Below the pieces are notes generated by a model. It saw only the letters and a program-made list of their open reading frames with translations. It ran no database searches and was not told where the DNA came from. Position numbers and translations under genes: made by a program. This document shows positions 51,572 to 60,670 of a DNA stretch of 64,000 nucleotides, in pieces; position 1 is the first letter of the stretch; each line of letters opens with the position of its first letter. The stretch is taken from NCBI RefSeq assembly GCF_025499605.1, contig NZ_JAFMVC010000002.1, positions 186,001 to 250,000 on the forward strand, written 5' to 3'. The stretch comes from Carboxylicivirga litoralis (GTDB taxonomy: Bacteria; Bacteroidota; Bacteroidia; Bacteroidales; Marinilabiliaceae).

Positions 51572-54571
51572 ATGAACAATAATATCGACCAATTATCACT
51601 TCAAAATATATACAATCGTAAGCGATCCGACCGTGATATTTTCCAGGAACTAATGTCCTATAAAGTAAGCGAAGTCCTTTTGATTGCCAATCATTACGAT
51701 GCCTATAGTATTGTGCGCGAAGGCCGTTTCTTCGATAAAATTTTTGGCGAATACCTGCAGCTGAATCTGTTTACAGCGCCGCGAATCAGCAGTGTGGCTA
51801 CGCTCGATGAGGCGGAAGAATTGATGCAGGAGCGCGATTTTGATATGATTATCTTAATGGCTGGCCTCGATAAGCAATTGCCTTTGCAAATGAGCGAACG
51901 CCTAAAAGAGATTCGACCCGAGGTACCCATATTGTTGATGGTGAATAATAATGCCGATCTCAAGTTTTTTGACGAAGCCAGTGGAAACATCGAGAACATC
52001 GACCGCGTGTTTGTGTGGAATGGCGATTCGCGTGTCTTCCTGGCGATGATTAAGTATGTTGAGGACAAAATGAATGTGGAGAAGGACGTGAAGGTGGGTG
52101 ATGTGCGCGTTATTTTGTTGGTGGAGGATTCGCAAAAATACTACACACGCTACTTGCCTTTGTTGTATTCTATTATTATGCGCCAAACGCAGGCTATTCT
52201 GTCAGAGGAGACCAGTGATCAGCTGCATAAGATTATGAAGATGCGTGTTCGTCCTAAGATACTGTTAGTCAGCAATTATGAAGATGCAGTTGAGATAGTT
52301 GATAAATACCTGGATAACTTGATTTGTGTGATTTCGGATGTGCAGTATGCGCGCAATGGAGTAGACGATGAGGATGCCGGTGTGGAGCTGATTAAATATG
52401 TCAAGTCAAAAACGATTATACCAACCCTCTTGCAATCGTCAGACCCTGAAAATGCGAGAAGGGCCGAAATGATTCACTCCGATTTTATCGACAAAAACTC
52501 GGATAGCTTGTCATTGGACATCTATAATTTTATACATCAGAAATTAGGTTTCGGCAATTTTATATTTAAAAATAGTCGTGGCGCAAAAATAGCCGTTGCC
52601 CGCAACCTAAAGGAATTTGAAGAATGCATTGAGGAGGTGTCGCCCGAATCGCTTTTGTACCATGCACGCCGGAACGGTATTTCCACCTGGCTGATGGCAC
52701 GTGGTGAGATTAATATTGCCAAACGACTGCGTCCCTATCGTATCGAGGACTTTGAGAGTTTTACGAAGTTGCGTCAGGCCATCCTAGACGTGTTTGAGGA
52801 TGTACGTCTTAAGCGTTTGCGCGGAAAAGTGGTTATGTTCGACAAGGAAATGGTGAAAAGTTGCCGTTATATTGTGCGCATTGGCGAAGGTTCCTTTGGT
52901 GGTAAAGGGCGCGGTGTGGCCTTTTTATCCAACTTCATCGAAAATATCAACTTCGATCATATCATCGACGATATTAATATTCGAATTCCGTCTACTACCA
53001 TTATTGGCGCTGGCGAATTCACCCATTTCATTGAAAAGAATAATTTATACAACCTGGCGTTCGTTGAGAAAAAATATGCCGAGATAAAAGAGCTGTTTCT
53101 TAAGTCGGAATTGAGCGATGAGGTGAATGAGAAGCTGAAGCAATACGTTGAGGTAATGGACCAACCGTTGGCGGTACGTTCTTCGGGTTTGTTCGAGGAT
53201 AGTTTATTGCAACCTTTTGCCGGCGTGTATGCTACTTATATGGTGCCTAATAATCATCCGGATGTGAATGAACGATTCCGCCAGTTGTGTACGGCTGTCA
53301 AGTTGGTATATGCTTCTATGTTTAGCGACCAGTCAAAGGCTTATTTCGATGCGGTCAACTATAAGATTGAAGAGGAAAAGATGGCTGTTATCATTCAGGA
53401 AGTGGTTGGTGGAAAAGTAGGCGATCGTTTCTATCCTAACATAAGTGGCGTGGCTCAGTCGTATAATTACTATCCTTTCTCGTACATGAAACCTGAAGAT
53501 GGTTTTGCTGTGCTGGCTGTTGGCTTGGGTAAATATGTAGTTGGTGGCGAAAAATCGTATCGTTTCTGTCCGCGACACCCAAAGCTCGAGCTGAATTCCA
53601 TCCAGGATCAGATAAAAGATTCTCAATCGCACTTTTATGCACTTGATTTGGATAAAACAGATTTCTGCCTGGAGCAAGGGGGCGAAGATGCAGCTATCGT
53701 GAAGCTGGCCATCAAGGAAGCTGAGGAAGATGGTAACCTCAAACATTGTGCAACTGTTTATGACTTTAACTATGATCGCATGACCACTGATTTCTCAAAG
53801 CGTGGTCCGCGCGTGGTTAATTTCTCTAATATTCTCAAATACGATTATATTCCTTTATCACGTACCCTGGATATGTTGTTGCGTTTCTTTAAAGAAGCCA
53901 TGGGAGCACCGGTTGAGATTGAGTTTGCAGTTGATTTAGAGCCGGGACGTCGAAATTTACCAACTTTATATTTGCTACAAATTAAGCCATTGATTCGTAT
54001 CGAAAACAATGTGGACATTGACTTTGATGAGGTGGATAAAGACAAGGTGGTTTTACAGTCGGTGAAAGGAATGGGCAATGGTCGTTTGAATCACATTAAA
54101 GATGTGGTGTATATGAATATTGATGTGTTTGATAGAACCAAAACCGCCGAGATGGGTGCCGAGATGGCTGAGATTAATAAATACTTTGAAGAACAAGGCA
54201 AAGAATACGTGCTCATTGGGCCTGGTCGTTGGGGTACGCGCGATCGTTTTACCGGTATTCCGGTTTTCTGGTCGCAGATATCGCAAGCACGCGTTATTGT
54301 AGAAATGGGCTTGCCCGATTTTCCTTTGGATGCTTCGCTTGGTTCGCATTTCTTCCACAATGTTACTTCTATGAACGTGGGTTATTTTAGTGTGCATCAC
54401 AACGGTGAGGAGCAGTTTGTAAGTTTGGATAAATTAAATGAACAAAAGCTGGTTCGTGAAACAAGCTATTTTAAACATGTTGAGTTTGAACATCCGCTTA
54501 CTATTTTAATGGATGGCAAACAACAGAAAGCTGCTATTGTAGTTAATAATAAACCAATAAATATTGATTAG
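51572..54571 (+). CDS. Large receiver-like/PPDK ATP-grasp protein
   Basis: A 999-residue cytosolic protein. The N-terminal 310 residues contain receiver-like segments: a degenerate one (VSEVLLIANHYDAYSI, without the acceptor Asp) and one with acidic pocket VEDS (185-186), possible acceptor Asp256 in VISDVQYARNG and LLQSS. The C-terminal two thirds match the ATP-binding domain of PEP synthase and pyruvate phosphate dikinase (LAVRSSGLFEDSLLQPFAGV), ending in a Trp-rich region (LIGPGRWGTRDRF). The phosphohistidine domain and the PEP-binding barrel are absent, so it cannot be a complete PEP synthase. A signal-controlled phosphotransferase or regulator is a guess. Confidence 0.75.
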   Translation: MNNNIDQLSLQNIYNRKRSDRDIFQELMSYKVSEVLLIANHYDAYSIVREGRFFDKIFGEYLQLNLFTAPRISSVATLDEAEELMQERDFDMIILMAGLDKQLPLQMSERLKEIRPEVPILLMVNNNADLKFFDEASGNIENIDRVFVWNGDSRVFLAMIKYVEDKMNVEKDVKVGDVRVILLVEDSQKYYTRYLPLLYSIIMRQTQAILSEETSDQLHKIMKMRVRPKILLVSNYEDAVEIVDKYLDNLICVISDVQYARNGVDDEDAGVELIKYVKSKTIIPTLLQSSDPENARRAEMIHSDFIDKNSDSLSLDIYNFIHQKLGFGNFIFKNSRGAKIAVARNLKEFEECIEEVSPESLLYHARRNGISTWLMARGEINIAKRLRPYRIEDFESFTKLRQAILDVFEDVRLKRLRGKVVMFDKEMVKSCRYIVRIGEGSFGGKGRGVAFLSNFIENINFDHIIDDINIRIPSTTIIGAGEFTHFIEKNNLYNLAFVEKKYAEIKELFLKSELSDEVNEKLKQYVEVMDQPLAVRSSGLFEDSLLQPFAGVYATYMVPNNHPDVNERFRQLCTAVKLVYASMFSDQSKAYFDAVNYKIEEEKMAVIIQEVVGGKVGDRFYPNISGVAQSYNYYPFSYMKPEDGFAVLAVGLGKYVVGGEKSYRFCPRHPKLELNSIQDQIKDSQSHFYALDLDKTDFCLEQGGEDAAIVKLAIKEAEEDGNLKHCATVYDFNYDRMTTDFSKRGPRVVNFSNILKYDYIPLSRTLDMLLRFFKEAMGAPVEIEFAVDLEPGRRNLPTLYLLQIKPLIRIENNVDIDFDEVDKDKVVLQSVKGMGNGRLNHIKDVVYMNIDVFDRTKTAEMGAEMAEINKYFEEQGKEYVLIGPGRWGTRDRFTGIPVFWSQISQARVIVEMGLPDFPLDASLGSHFFHNVTSMNVGYFSVHHNGEEQFVSLDKLNEQKLVRETSYFKHVEFEHPLTILMDGKQQKAAIVVNNKPINID

Positions 54572-54579
54572 ATAATTTC

Positions 54580-54605
54580 AAAAAGCCTTCTTCGGAGGCT
54601 TTTTT
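54580..54605 (+). terminator. Intrinsic terminator behind the PPDK-like gene
   Basis: AAAAGCCT (54581-54588) pairs with AGGCTTTT (54596-54603), loop of seven, followed by more T. Confidence 0.85.
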
Positions 54606-54713
54606 AGTTTTGCGAAACAAGAAAAAAGCATCCTAAAATATTGAAAAACATAAAATCAGTTTTTATCTTGATGAAAATCATAGTATTAACAATGGAGATA
54701 AACTGAAAGATTT

Positions 54714-56603
54714 ATGAGTAATTCAAAGGATTTCGTATATCCTTCACAAGGTGTGGTGGATGATGCAACAATTAAGTCGTATGAAGATTTATACAAGGCT
54801 TCTATTGATAATCGGGAGCAATTTTGGGCTGATGAAGCTGAACGACTTGAATGGTACCAACCTTGGAATAAAGTTTTGGATGATTCCAATCATCCGTTTT
54901 ACAAATGGTTTGTTGGTGGAAAAACAAATATTATCCACAATGCCATCGACAGACATTTGAAGACTGCTACACGTAATAAATTAGCATTAATTTGGGAAGG
55001 CGAACCCGGTGATTTGAAAACTTATTCTTATCATGCCTTGAACCGAGAGGTAGCTGAGTTTGCGAATATACTGAAAGCAATGGGGGTGCATAAAGGCGAT
55101 ATAGTAACGATTTATATGCCACAGATACCCGAACAGATTTTTGCCATGTTGGCGTGTGCAAAAATTGGAGCAGCGCATAGTGTGGTTTATGGTGGCTTTA
55201 GTCATGAAGCCCTGGCCGAACGAATCAATGCTGCCAATAGTCGTGTAGTAATAACTGCCGATGGTGGTTTCAGAAGAGGTAAAGCAACCAAGCTGAAAGA
55301 AATTGTCAATAAGGCTATGGAATTATCGCCTACCATGGAAGTTTGTATCACTGTGAAACGAACAGGTGAAGATGTTTATATGGAAAATGATCGTGATTAT
55401 TGGTATCATGATTTAAAGGCCTTGCCAATTGCCAGCCATAAATGTAAGACCGAGCAAATGGATGCCGAAGACATGCTGTTTTTATTATATACATCCGGTT
55501 CAACAGGTAAGCCGAAGGGTTTGGTGCATACGCATGGTGGATATAGTGTTTACACATCAGCTACTCATCGTATGGTGTTTGATATCAAACCGGAAGACCG
55601 CTGGTGGTGTGCTGCTGACCCCGGTTGGATAACCGGACATAGTTACATGGTGTATGGTCCGTTGATTAATGGTTCAACAATTTTTATGTACGAAGGTGCT
55701 CCAAATCACCCCTATCCTGATCGCTGGTGGCGGATGGTTGATAAATATGGGATAACCGTTCTATATACTTCACCTACTGCCATACGAGGTTTAATGCGTT
55801 ATGGAGAGTCCTGGGTCAACCGTCATGATATTAGTTCACTGCGTCTGTTGGGTTCGGTAGGTGAACCAATTAATCCTGAAGCATGGCGCTGGTATCACGA
55901 GGTGATAGGTGATAAAAAATGCCCTATTATGGATACCTGGTGGCAAACTGAAACGGGTGGATTTGTCATCACACCTCTGCCAATTACCCCACTTAAACCG
56001 GGTTCTGCCACGAAACCATTTTTCGGTCATGAAATTGGGGTAGTGGATGAAAAGGGAGATGATGTGTCAGTGAACGATGTTGGTGCTTTAGTTATTAAGA
56101 ATCCATGGCCAGGAATGGCTCGAACAATTATGGACGACGATGAGCGCTATAAAGAAACCTATTGGGCTAAATTTGATGCACAAAAATATTACCATGCTGG
56201 CGACTCTGCAAGAAAAGACGAGGATGGTTATTATTGGATTATAGGTCGAAGTGACGATGTAATAAAAGTCAGTGGCTATCGATTAGGCACAGCCGAAATA
56301 GAAAGTGCAGCCGTCAGTCACCCTGATGTGGCCGAAGCAGCAGCAATTGCATTGCCACATGAATTAAAAGGTAGTGGCATTCATGTTTATGCCATTCTTA
56401 AAGCCGGCAAAGAAGGAACGCGTGAATTAGCAAAGGAAGTGATAGAACATGTGGCAAAAGTTATGGGGCCGATTGCAAAACCTGAGGAAGTGGTTTTTGA
56501 ACAGTCATTACCAAAGACACGAAGTGGAAAAATCATGCGTCGTGTTTTAAAGGCGCGGGCGCTGGGTGAAGACGAAGGGGATTTGAGTACTTTAGATGAT
56601 TGA
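54714..56603 (+). CDS. acs: Acetyl-CoA synthetase (AMP-forming)
   Basis: Acs activates acetate to acetyl-CoA through acetyl-AMP. The 629-residue protein has the P-loop YTSGSTGKPKGLVHTHGG, the acetate-pocket DTWWQTETGG with the family Trp, the hinge region IIGRSDDVIKVSGYRLGTAE, and the C-terminal catalytic Lys in TRSGKIMRRVL, a site of regulatory acetylation in relatives. It is slightly shorter than the enterobacterial enzyme but complete. It stands alone between two terminators. Confidence 0.95.
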   Translation: MSNSKDFVYPSQGVVDDATIKSYEDLYKASIDNREQFWADEAERLEWYQPWNKVLDDSNHPFYKWFVGGKTNIIHNAIDRHLKTATRNKLALIWEGEPGDLKTYSYHALNREVAEFANILKAMGVHKGDIVTIYMPQIPEQIFAMLACAKIGAAHSVVYGGFSHEALAERINAANSRVVITADGGFRRGKATKLKEIVNKAMELSPTMEVCITVKRTGEDVYMENDRDYWYHDLKALPIASHKCKTEQMDAEDMLFLLYTSGSTGKPKGLVHTHGGYSVYTSATHRMVFDIKPEDRWWCAADPGWITGHSYMVYGPLINGSTIFMYEGAPNHPYPDRWWRMVDKYGITVLYTSPTAIRGLMRYGESWVNRHDISSLRLLGSVGEPINPEAWRWYHEVIGDKKCPIMDTWWQTETGGFVITPLPITPLKPGSATKPFFGHEIGVVDEKGDDVSVNDVGALVIKNPWPGMARTIMDDDERYKETYWAKFDAQKYYHAGDSARKDEDGYYWIIGRSDDVIKVSGYRLGTAEIESAAVSHPDVAEAAAIALPHELKGSGIHVYAILKAGKEGTRELAKEVIEHVAKVMGPIAKPEEVVFEQSLPKTRSGKIMRRVLKARALGEDEGDLSTLDD

Positions 56604-56604
56604 T

Positions 56605-56642
56605 AAAACAAAAGGCAAGCTCATGAGCTTGCCTTTTGTTTT
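56605..56642. terminator. Bidirectional terminator between acs and fabD
   Basis: AAAACAAAAGGCAAGCTC is followed directly by its reverse complement GAGCTTGCCTTTTGTTTT (sharing the CATGAG centre), with A and T tracts on both sides. Confidence 0.92.
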
Positions 56643-56644
56643 TA

Positions 56645-56665
56645 TGCTAGCAGCTATTAGCTGAC
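56645..56665. repeat. CTAG-rich intergenic repeat, copy 4
   Basis: GCTAGCAGCTATTAGCTGAC closely matches CTAGCAGCTAATAGCT at 25035-25050. Confidence 0.5.
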
Positions 56666-56673
56666 ATCTATTT

Positions 56674-57564
56674 TTATCCCTGATAAGTGCTGTAACCGTT
56701 TGTCGCCATTTTACGGTCAACTTTCTTCACTAATCCCTGTAAAACTTTACCAGGACCAACTTCAGTGAAAGATGATACACCATCAGCAATCATGTTCTGA
56801 ACGGTTTGTGTCCAGCGAACAGGAGCTGTTAACTGTGCAACAAGGTTTTCTTTTATAGTAGCTGGTTCTGTTACTGCTTGTGCATTAACATTTTGGTAAA
56901 CCGGACAGATAGGTGTGCTGAACTCAGTTGCCTCAATAGCAGCTGCTAATTCAGTACGTGCAGGCTCCATAAGAGGTGAATGGAAAGCTCCACCAACAGG
57001 TAGCTTAAGGGCACGTTTGGCACCTTTTTCAGTTAATAGTTCACATGCTTTATCAACACCCGCAATTGAACCAGAGATAACTAATTGTCCCGGGCAATTG
57101 TAGTTAGCTGCTACTACAACATCTTCAATGCTTTCACAAACTTCTTCAACAACTGCGTCTTCCAATCCTACAATGGCAGCCATTGTTGATGGTTCAATTT
57201 CACAAGCCTTTTGCATCGCTTGTGCACGCTGTGAAACTAGTTTTAACCCATCTTCAAAATTCATGGCGCCAGCTGCAACTAAAGCAGAGAACTCACCTAA
57301 AGAGTGACCGGCAGTCATTTCTGGTTTAAAATCTTCGCCCAATGTTTTGGCTAATATCACCGAGTGTAAAAAGATGGCAGGTTGAGTAACTTTCGTTTGT
57401 TTTAGGTCTTCGTCAGTTCCTTCAAACATTAAGTCGGTGATACGAAATCCTAAAATTTCATTTGCTTTTTCAAATAGTTCCTTCGCCATTGGTGAGTTTT
57501 CGTACAAATCTTTACCCATTCCAACGTACTGGGCACCCTGGCCCGGAAATACAAATGCTTTCAT
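56674..57564 (-). CDS. fabD: Malonyl-CoA:ACP transacylase
   Basis: FabD loads malonyl groups onto acyl carrier protein for fatty-acid synthesis. The 296-residue product has the oxyanion motif FPGQGAQYVGMG at the start, the nucleophile in AGHSLGEFSALVAAG, and the catalytic His in GAFHSPLMEP. The frame extends to 57591, but the ATG at 57564 matches the usual start. Other fab genes are not adjacent. The leader, from a -7 box near 57743-57750, is about 170 bases and carries two stable hairpins. Confidence 0.95.
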   Translation of the reverse strand: MKAFVFPGQGAQYVGMGKDLYENSPMAKELFEKANEILGFRITDLMFEGTDEDLKQTKVTQPAIFLHSVILAKTLGEDFKPEMTAGHSLGEFSALVAAGAMNFEDGLKLVSQRAQAMQKACEIEPSTMAAIVGLEDAVVEEVCESIEDVVVAANYNCPGQLVISGSIAGVDKACELLTEKGAKRALKLPVGGAFHSPLMEPARTELAAAIEATEFSTPICPVYQNVNAQAVTEPATIKENLVAQLTAPVRWTQTVQNMIADGVSSFTEVGPGKVLQGLVKKVDRKMATNGYSTYQG

Positions 57565-57582
57565 AATTGCTTTTTTTATAAG

Positions 57583-57632
57583 GCAGGCCACAAGTGTTGT
57601 TAAGAACGTTAATTGTTGTTTTTGTGACCTGC
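57583..57632 (-). promoter_or_regulatory. Hairpin in the fabD leader, next to the start codon
   Basis: On the minus strand GCAGGTCAC (57632-57624) pairs with GTGGCCTGC (57591-57583) over nine bases with one U-G, loop about 32 bases. It ends 18 bases before the fabD ATG. No T tract follows, so it would act on translation or mRNA stability if at all. Confidence 0.45.
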
Positions 57633-57708
57633 TTAATAATTTAAATTGTTAATGAATCTCATCCCGGTATTTGGGGCCTTATGCTGCTAAACAACAAAGG
57701 CTCACGGT

Positions 57709-57750
57709 TGACGAGAGCCATTAATTCTTTTAATTTATCTGGCAAAGATA
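57709..57750 (-). promoter_or_regulatory. fabD promoter -7 box and leader hairpin
   Basis: CAAAGATA (57743-57750) reads TATCTTTG on the minus strand, a full TAnnTTTG match; no good -33 element is seen. Downstream on that strand GGCTC (57729-57725) pairs with GAGCC (57713-57709). Confidence 0.5.
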
Positions 57751-57802
57751 AAGCATAAATTTGCTATCGACCTAATAAAAAGTTCAACAATTGCATTTTT
57801 GA

Positions 57803-59353
57803 CTATTCGTTAGCTAAGCTCCAAAGAGTCAGAAAGCTTGTTTTTACTATGGCTTCAAACTTTTGCCAGTCAATACGCTCAGCATGATCGCTTGGCATGT
57901 GATATGATTCGTGTCCGCCTGTGTGAAACCACATAATCGGGATACCTTTTTTTGCAAATGGCGCATTGTCGCTGCCACTGGTTGGGTCGTCCCAAGCGCT
58001 GTAATTGATCTTTAAACCGAATTGATAGTCTTTGTTGAAAGATGAACACAACTTCTCGGCTTGTTGCCAGCTTTTTGTATATAATAAGGTAACAGCCGAA
58101 TCGGGTTGTTCGTAATTATAACTGCGTCCAATCATATCATAGTTGTGGTAATATTTTACCTTATCAATATCTTTATAAGTATTGACAAAATACCTCGAAC
58201 CTAGCAAACCTCTTTCTTCCGCTGTCCAATTGGCAAAAATAACAGTTCGTTTAGGTTGAATGCCTGTTGCCATAAAAGCTCTTGCAATAGCTACGGTACC
58301 TATTGCGCCCGAACCATTGTCGTCGGCTCCATTCCAGATGTAACCCTCATACATGCCCAAATGATCATAGTGGGCGCCAACTACGATAATCTCATCCGGT
58401 TTTTCAGAACCTTCAATAACAGCTATAACATTCTGACATTTTTTAGACTCTACACTGGCCTTGGTGATTAATTGAGCAGAAGTATAGTTGAGTTTTGGTG
58501 CTGTGGTTTTTAGTTGTTCAAGATTGTTTAGGTATTGTTCAATAAACTGGTCAAAGTCAGGAATCAAATCGGTCATTATCGCTTTAGATACTTTATAAAA
58601 GTAAGGCCCCTGCTTCTTTTCATCGGGCAGAAACAAACTCTTTTTGTAAATGCCGGATGAGCGTTTGCTTAGTTCTTTTTCAGACTGGGCAATAGGTGCT
58701 GGTGATTCCTCTATTGATTGAGTAAGATATGGATCATTCAAGTCATATTCGAGAACGGCAACTGCGCCGGATTTTTGAAGTGCGTTATTTTTTATCTGGT
58801 TCCACTCACGCTCTGGTTGAGCTTCAAGCATATGTTTAAGAGGACTATCTGCTTTTGCTTTTGGCAAGCCTGAAATACGAATTAATACTTTGCCTTGACA
58901 TTTTTTTAGGTTGATTTCATTTAATTGTTCGTTGTTAATGCCATATCCTCCCCATATAAACTCAGAGCTAATATTATAGGATTCAGTCACTCGTTCTGCA
59001 CGCAGATGTGTGGGGAATGAATAAGTTTTGCTTGTAACTTTATTTGACAGAACAATTGAAGCTTGGGCAGGCGTTGCGGCAATCAATAAAGGTACATTCT
59101 GAAAATAGGTAGTGTTGTCAATAGTGGTAAGGCCTGCTGTCTTATATAGTGATGCCAGGTAATCGGCTGCCATGTAGGCGCCTTTGGTGGTTGCTTCTCG
59201 CCCTTCAAACCAATCAGACGATAAAAAGCTCAATTCGGCCTCTAAACTGTTTCGGTTTATCGTAGCCAATGCAGTTCTGATATTTTCTTGAGCAAAAATA
59301 GCTTGAACTGTCGTAATAAAAAGTATTGGTAGAATGATTAGTTGCTTGTACAT
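57803..59353 (-). CDS. M28-family metallopeptidase
   Basis: A 516-residue exported zinc aminopeptidase. A signal peptide (MYKQLIILPILFITTVQAIFAQ) is followed by a protease-associated-type segment (residues 80-310) and the M28 domain. Zinc ligands are visible as HYDHLG, WNGADDNGSGAIG, TAEERGLLGS and, near the C-terminus, WFHTGGHESYHMPSDHAE. The M28 family includes aminopeptidases and glutaminyl cyclases; the PA-like insert and size fit an aminopeptidase. It lies upstream of fabD on the same strand, but fabD has its own -7 box. Confidence 0.88.
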   Translation of the reverse strand: MYKQLIILPILFITTVQAIFAQENIRTALATINRNSLEAELSFLSSDWFEGREATTKGAYMAADYLASLYKTAGLTTIDNTTYFQNVPLLIAATPAQASIVLSNKVTSKTYSFPTHLRAERVTESYNISSEFIWGGYGINNEQLNEINLKKCQGKVLIRISGLPKAKADSPLKHMLEAQPEREWNQIKNNALQKSGAVAVLEYDLNDPYLTQSIEESPAPIAQSEKELSKRSSGIYKKSLFLPDEKKQGPYFYKVSKAIMTDLIPDFDQFIEQYLNNLEQLKTTAPKLNYTSAQLITKASVESKKCQNVIAVIEGSEKPDEIIVVGAHYDHLGMYEGYIWNGADDNGSGAIGTVAIARAFMATGIQPKRTVIFANWTAEERGLLGSRYFVNTYKDIDKVKYYHNYDMIGRSYNYEQPDSAVTLLYTKSWQQAEKLCSSFNKDYQFGLKINYSAWDDPTSGSDNAPFAKKGIPIMWFHTGGHESYHMPSDHAERIDWQKFEAIVKTSFLTLWSLANE

Positions 59354-59668
59354 GTGTTGTAATTTTTATTTAGCGAATTTATGGCATGAAATTAGTTAAA
59401 CAAGGGCCGGCTTGTAGATAATTGAGGAAACATGTTCAAAAAGCGAATTGACGAACTAACAAATTGTTTTCCAAAGAGAAAAAATAGAATGATTTAGAAA
59501 AAAATAACAATTAGCATGTTCTTTTTCCATTGAAAATTAGTACTTTTGCAGCGCTTTTTTGTCTAAAATTGTCAAAAAGGCTGAAAATCAGTGGGGTTTT
59601 ATAAGGGATTAGTGTATCTTTGCACCCCATTTATAACGAAATTGTTTAATACAATATATTTAAATTTT
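59354..59668. other. Intergenic region with ribosomal operon promoters
   Basis: No gene is supported. Two -7 boxes for the plus strand are seen, TACTTTTG (59541-59548) and TATCTTTG (59615-59622), the second giving a leader of about 40 bases to rpsL. Clear -33 boxes are not visible. An A-rich tract lies at 59476-59510. Confidence 0.5.
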
Positions 59669-60052
59669 ATGCCAACAATTCATCAGTTAGTTAGAAAAGG
59701 ACGAAACAAGCAGGTGGAAAAAAGTAAGTCACGTGCTTTAGATGCATGTCCTCAAAGACGAGGCGTGTGTGTGAGGGTGTATACCACTACACCAAAGAAA
59801 CCTAACTCAGCCATGAGAAAGGTAGCCAGGGTGCGTTTAACCAACGGTAAGGAGATAAACGCTTACATTCCAGGAGAAGGACACAACCTACAAGAGCACT
59901 CGATTGTGTTAGTGCGTGGCGGTCGTGTTAAAGACCTTCCGGGTGTGCGTTATCACTTAGTGCGTGGAGCATTAGATGCATCAGGAGTAGACGGACGTAC
60001 GCAGCGCCGTTCAAAGTATGGTACTAAGCGACCTAAAGCTGCTAAAAAGTAA
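59669..60052 (+). CDS. rpsL: 30S ribosomal protein S12
   Basis: S12 lies at the decoding centre. The 127-residue protein starts [15 protein letters not shown] and has the streptomycin-site loop [18 protein letters not shown] with Lys at the sensitive position, and the second loop [11 protein letters not shown]. The frame extends to 59591, but the ATG at 59669 gives the universal S12 start. It leads the str-type cluster. Confidence 0.97.
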   Translation: MPTIHQLVRKGRNKQVEKSKSRALDACPQRRGVCVRVYTTTPKKPNSAMRKVARVRLTNGKEINAYIPGEGHNLQEHSIVLVRGGRVKDLPGVRYHLVRGALDASGVDGRTQRRSKYGTKRPKAAKK

Positions 60053-60168
60053 TTAAAGACATTGTGAAGTGCGTTGTTTACTTGGTTAGTTAACTGGATG
60101 AGTAAATGTTAAACATTGAAGACTAGTAAAGACAGCCAAGACGAATAACAAAGTAAACAAAAGAGAAG

Positions 60169-60645
60169 ATGAGAAAAAGTAAACCAAAAAAGAGGATCCT
60201 TCTTCCGGATCCAAAGTTCAACGATCAAACAGTTACTCAGTTTGTGAATAACATGATGTTGGACGGTAAAAAATCAATCGCTTTCAAAATCTTTTACGAT
60301 GCTATGGATCGTGTAGCTGAAAAAGCTGAAAAAGAAGGAAAGCCAGTATTGGAATTTTTCAAAAAAGCACTTGAAAATATTACTCCATCGGTTGAGGTAA
60401 AAAGCCGACGTGTTGGTGGTGCAACTTTTCAGGTTCCAACTGAAATTCGTCCGGCCCGAAAGGCGTCCATCGGCATGAAGCACTTGATTCTTTTCGCTCG
60501 TAAGCGTAGCGGAAAATCAATGGCAGAAAAATTATCTGCTGAAATTGTTGCTGCATACAACTTAGAGGGCGGTGCCTTCAAGAAAAAAGAAGACATGCAT
60601 AAAATGGCAGAAGCGAACCGTGCTTTTGCTCACTTCAGATTTTAA
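60169..60645 (+). CDS. rpsG: 30S ribosomal protein S7
   Basis: S7 binds 16S rRNA and organises the 30S head. The 158-residue protein has [17 protein letters not shown], the [22 protein letters not shown]-binding arm and the C-terminal [20 protein letters not shown]. It follows rpsL by 116 bp; that gap shows no ORF or clear hairpin. Confidence 0.97.
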   Translation: MRKSKPKKRILLPDPKFNDQTVTQFVNNMMLDGKKSIAFKIFYDAMDRVAEKAEKEGKPVLEFFKKALENITPSVEVKSRRVGGATFQVPTEIRPARKASIGMKHLILFARKRSGKSMAEKLSAEIVAAYNLEGGAFKKKEDMHKMAEANRAFAHFRF

Positions 60646-60670
60646 TCTAAATATTTAAGAAATTATTGTC

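Noticed and set aside
57640-57740. tRNA-like folded region upstream of fabD
   Set aside because: No acceptor stem, T-loop or anticodon arm could be assembled; only separate hairpins are present.
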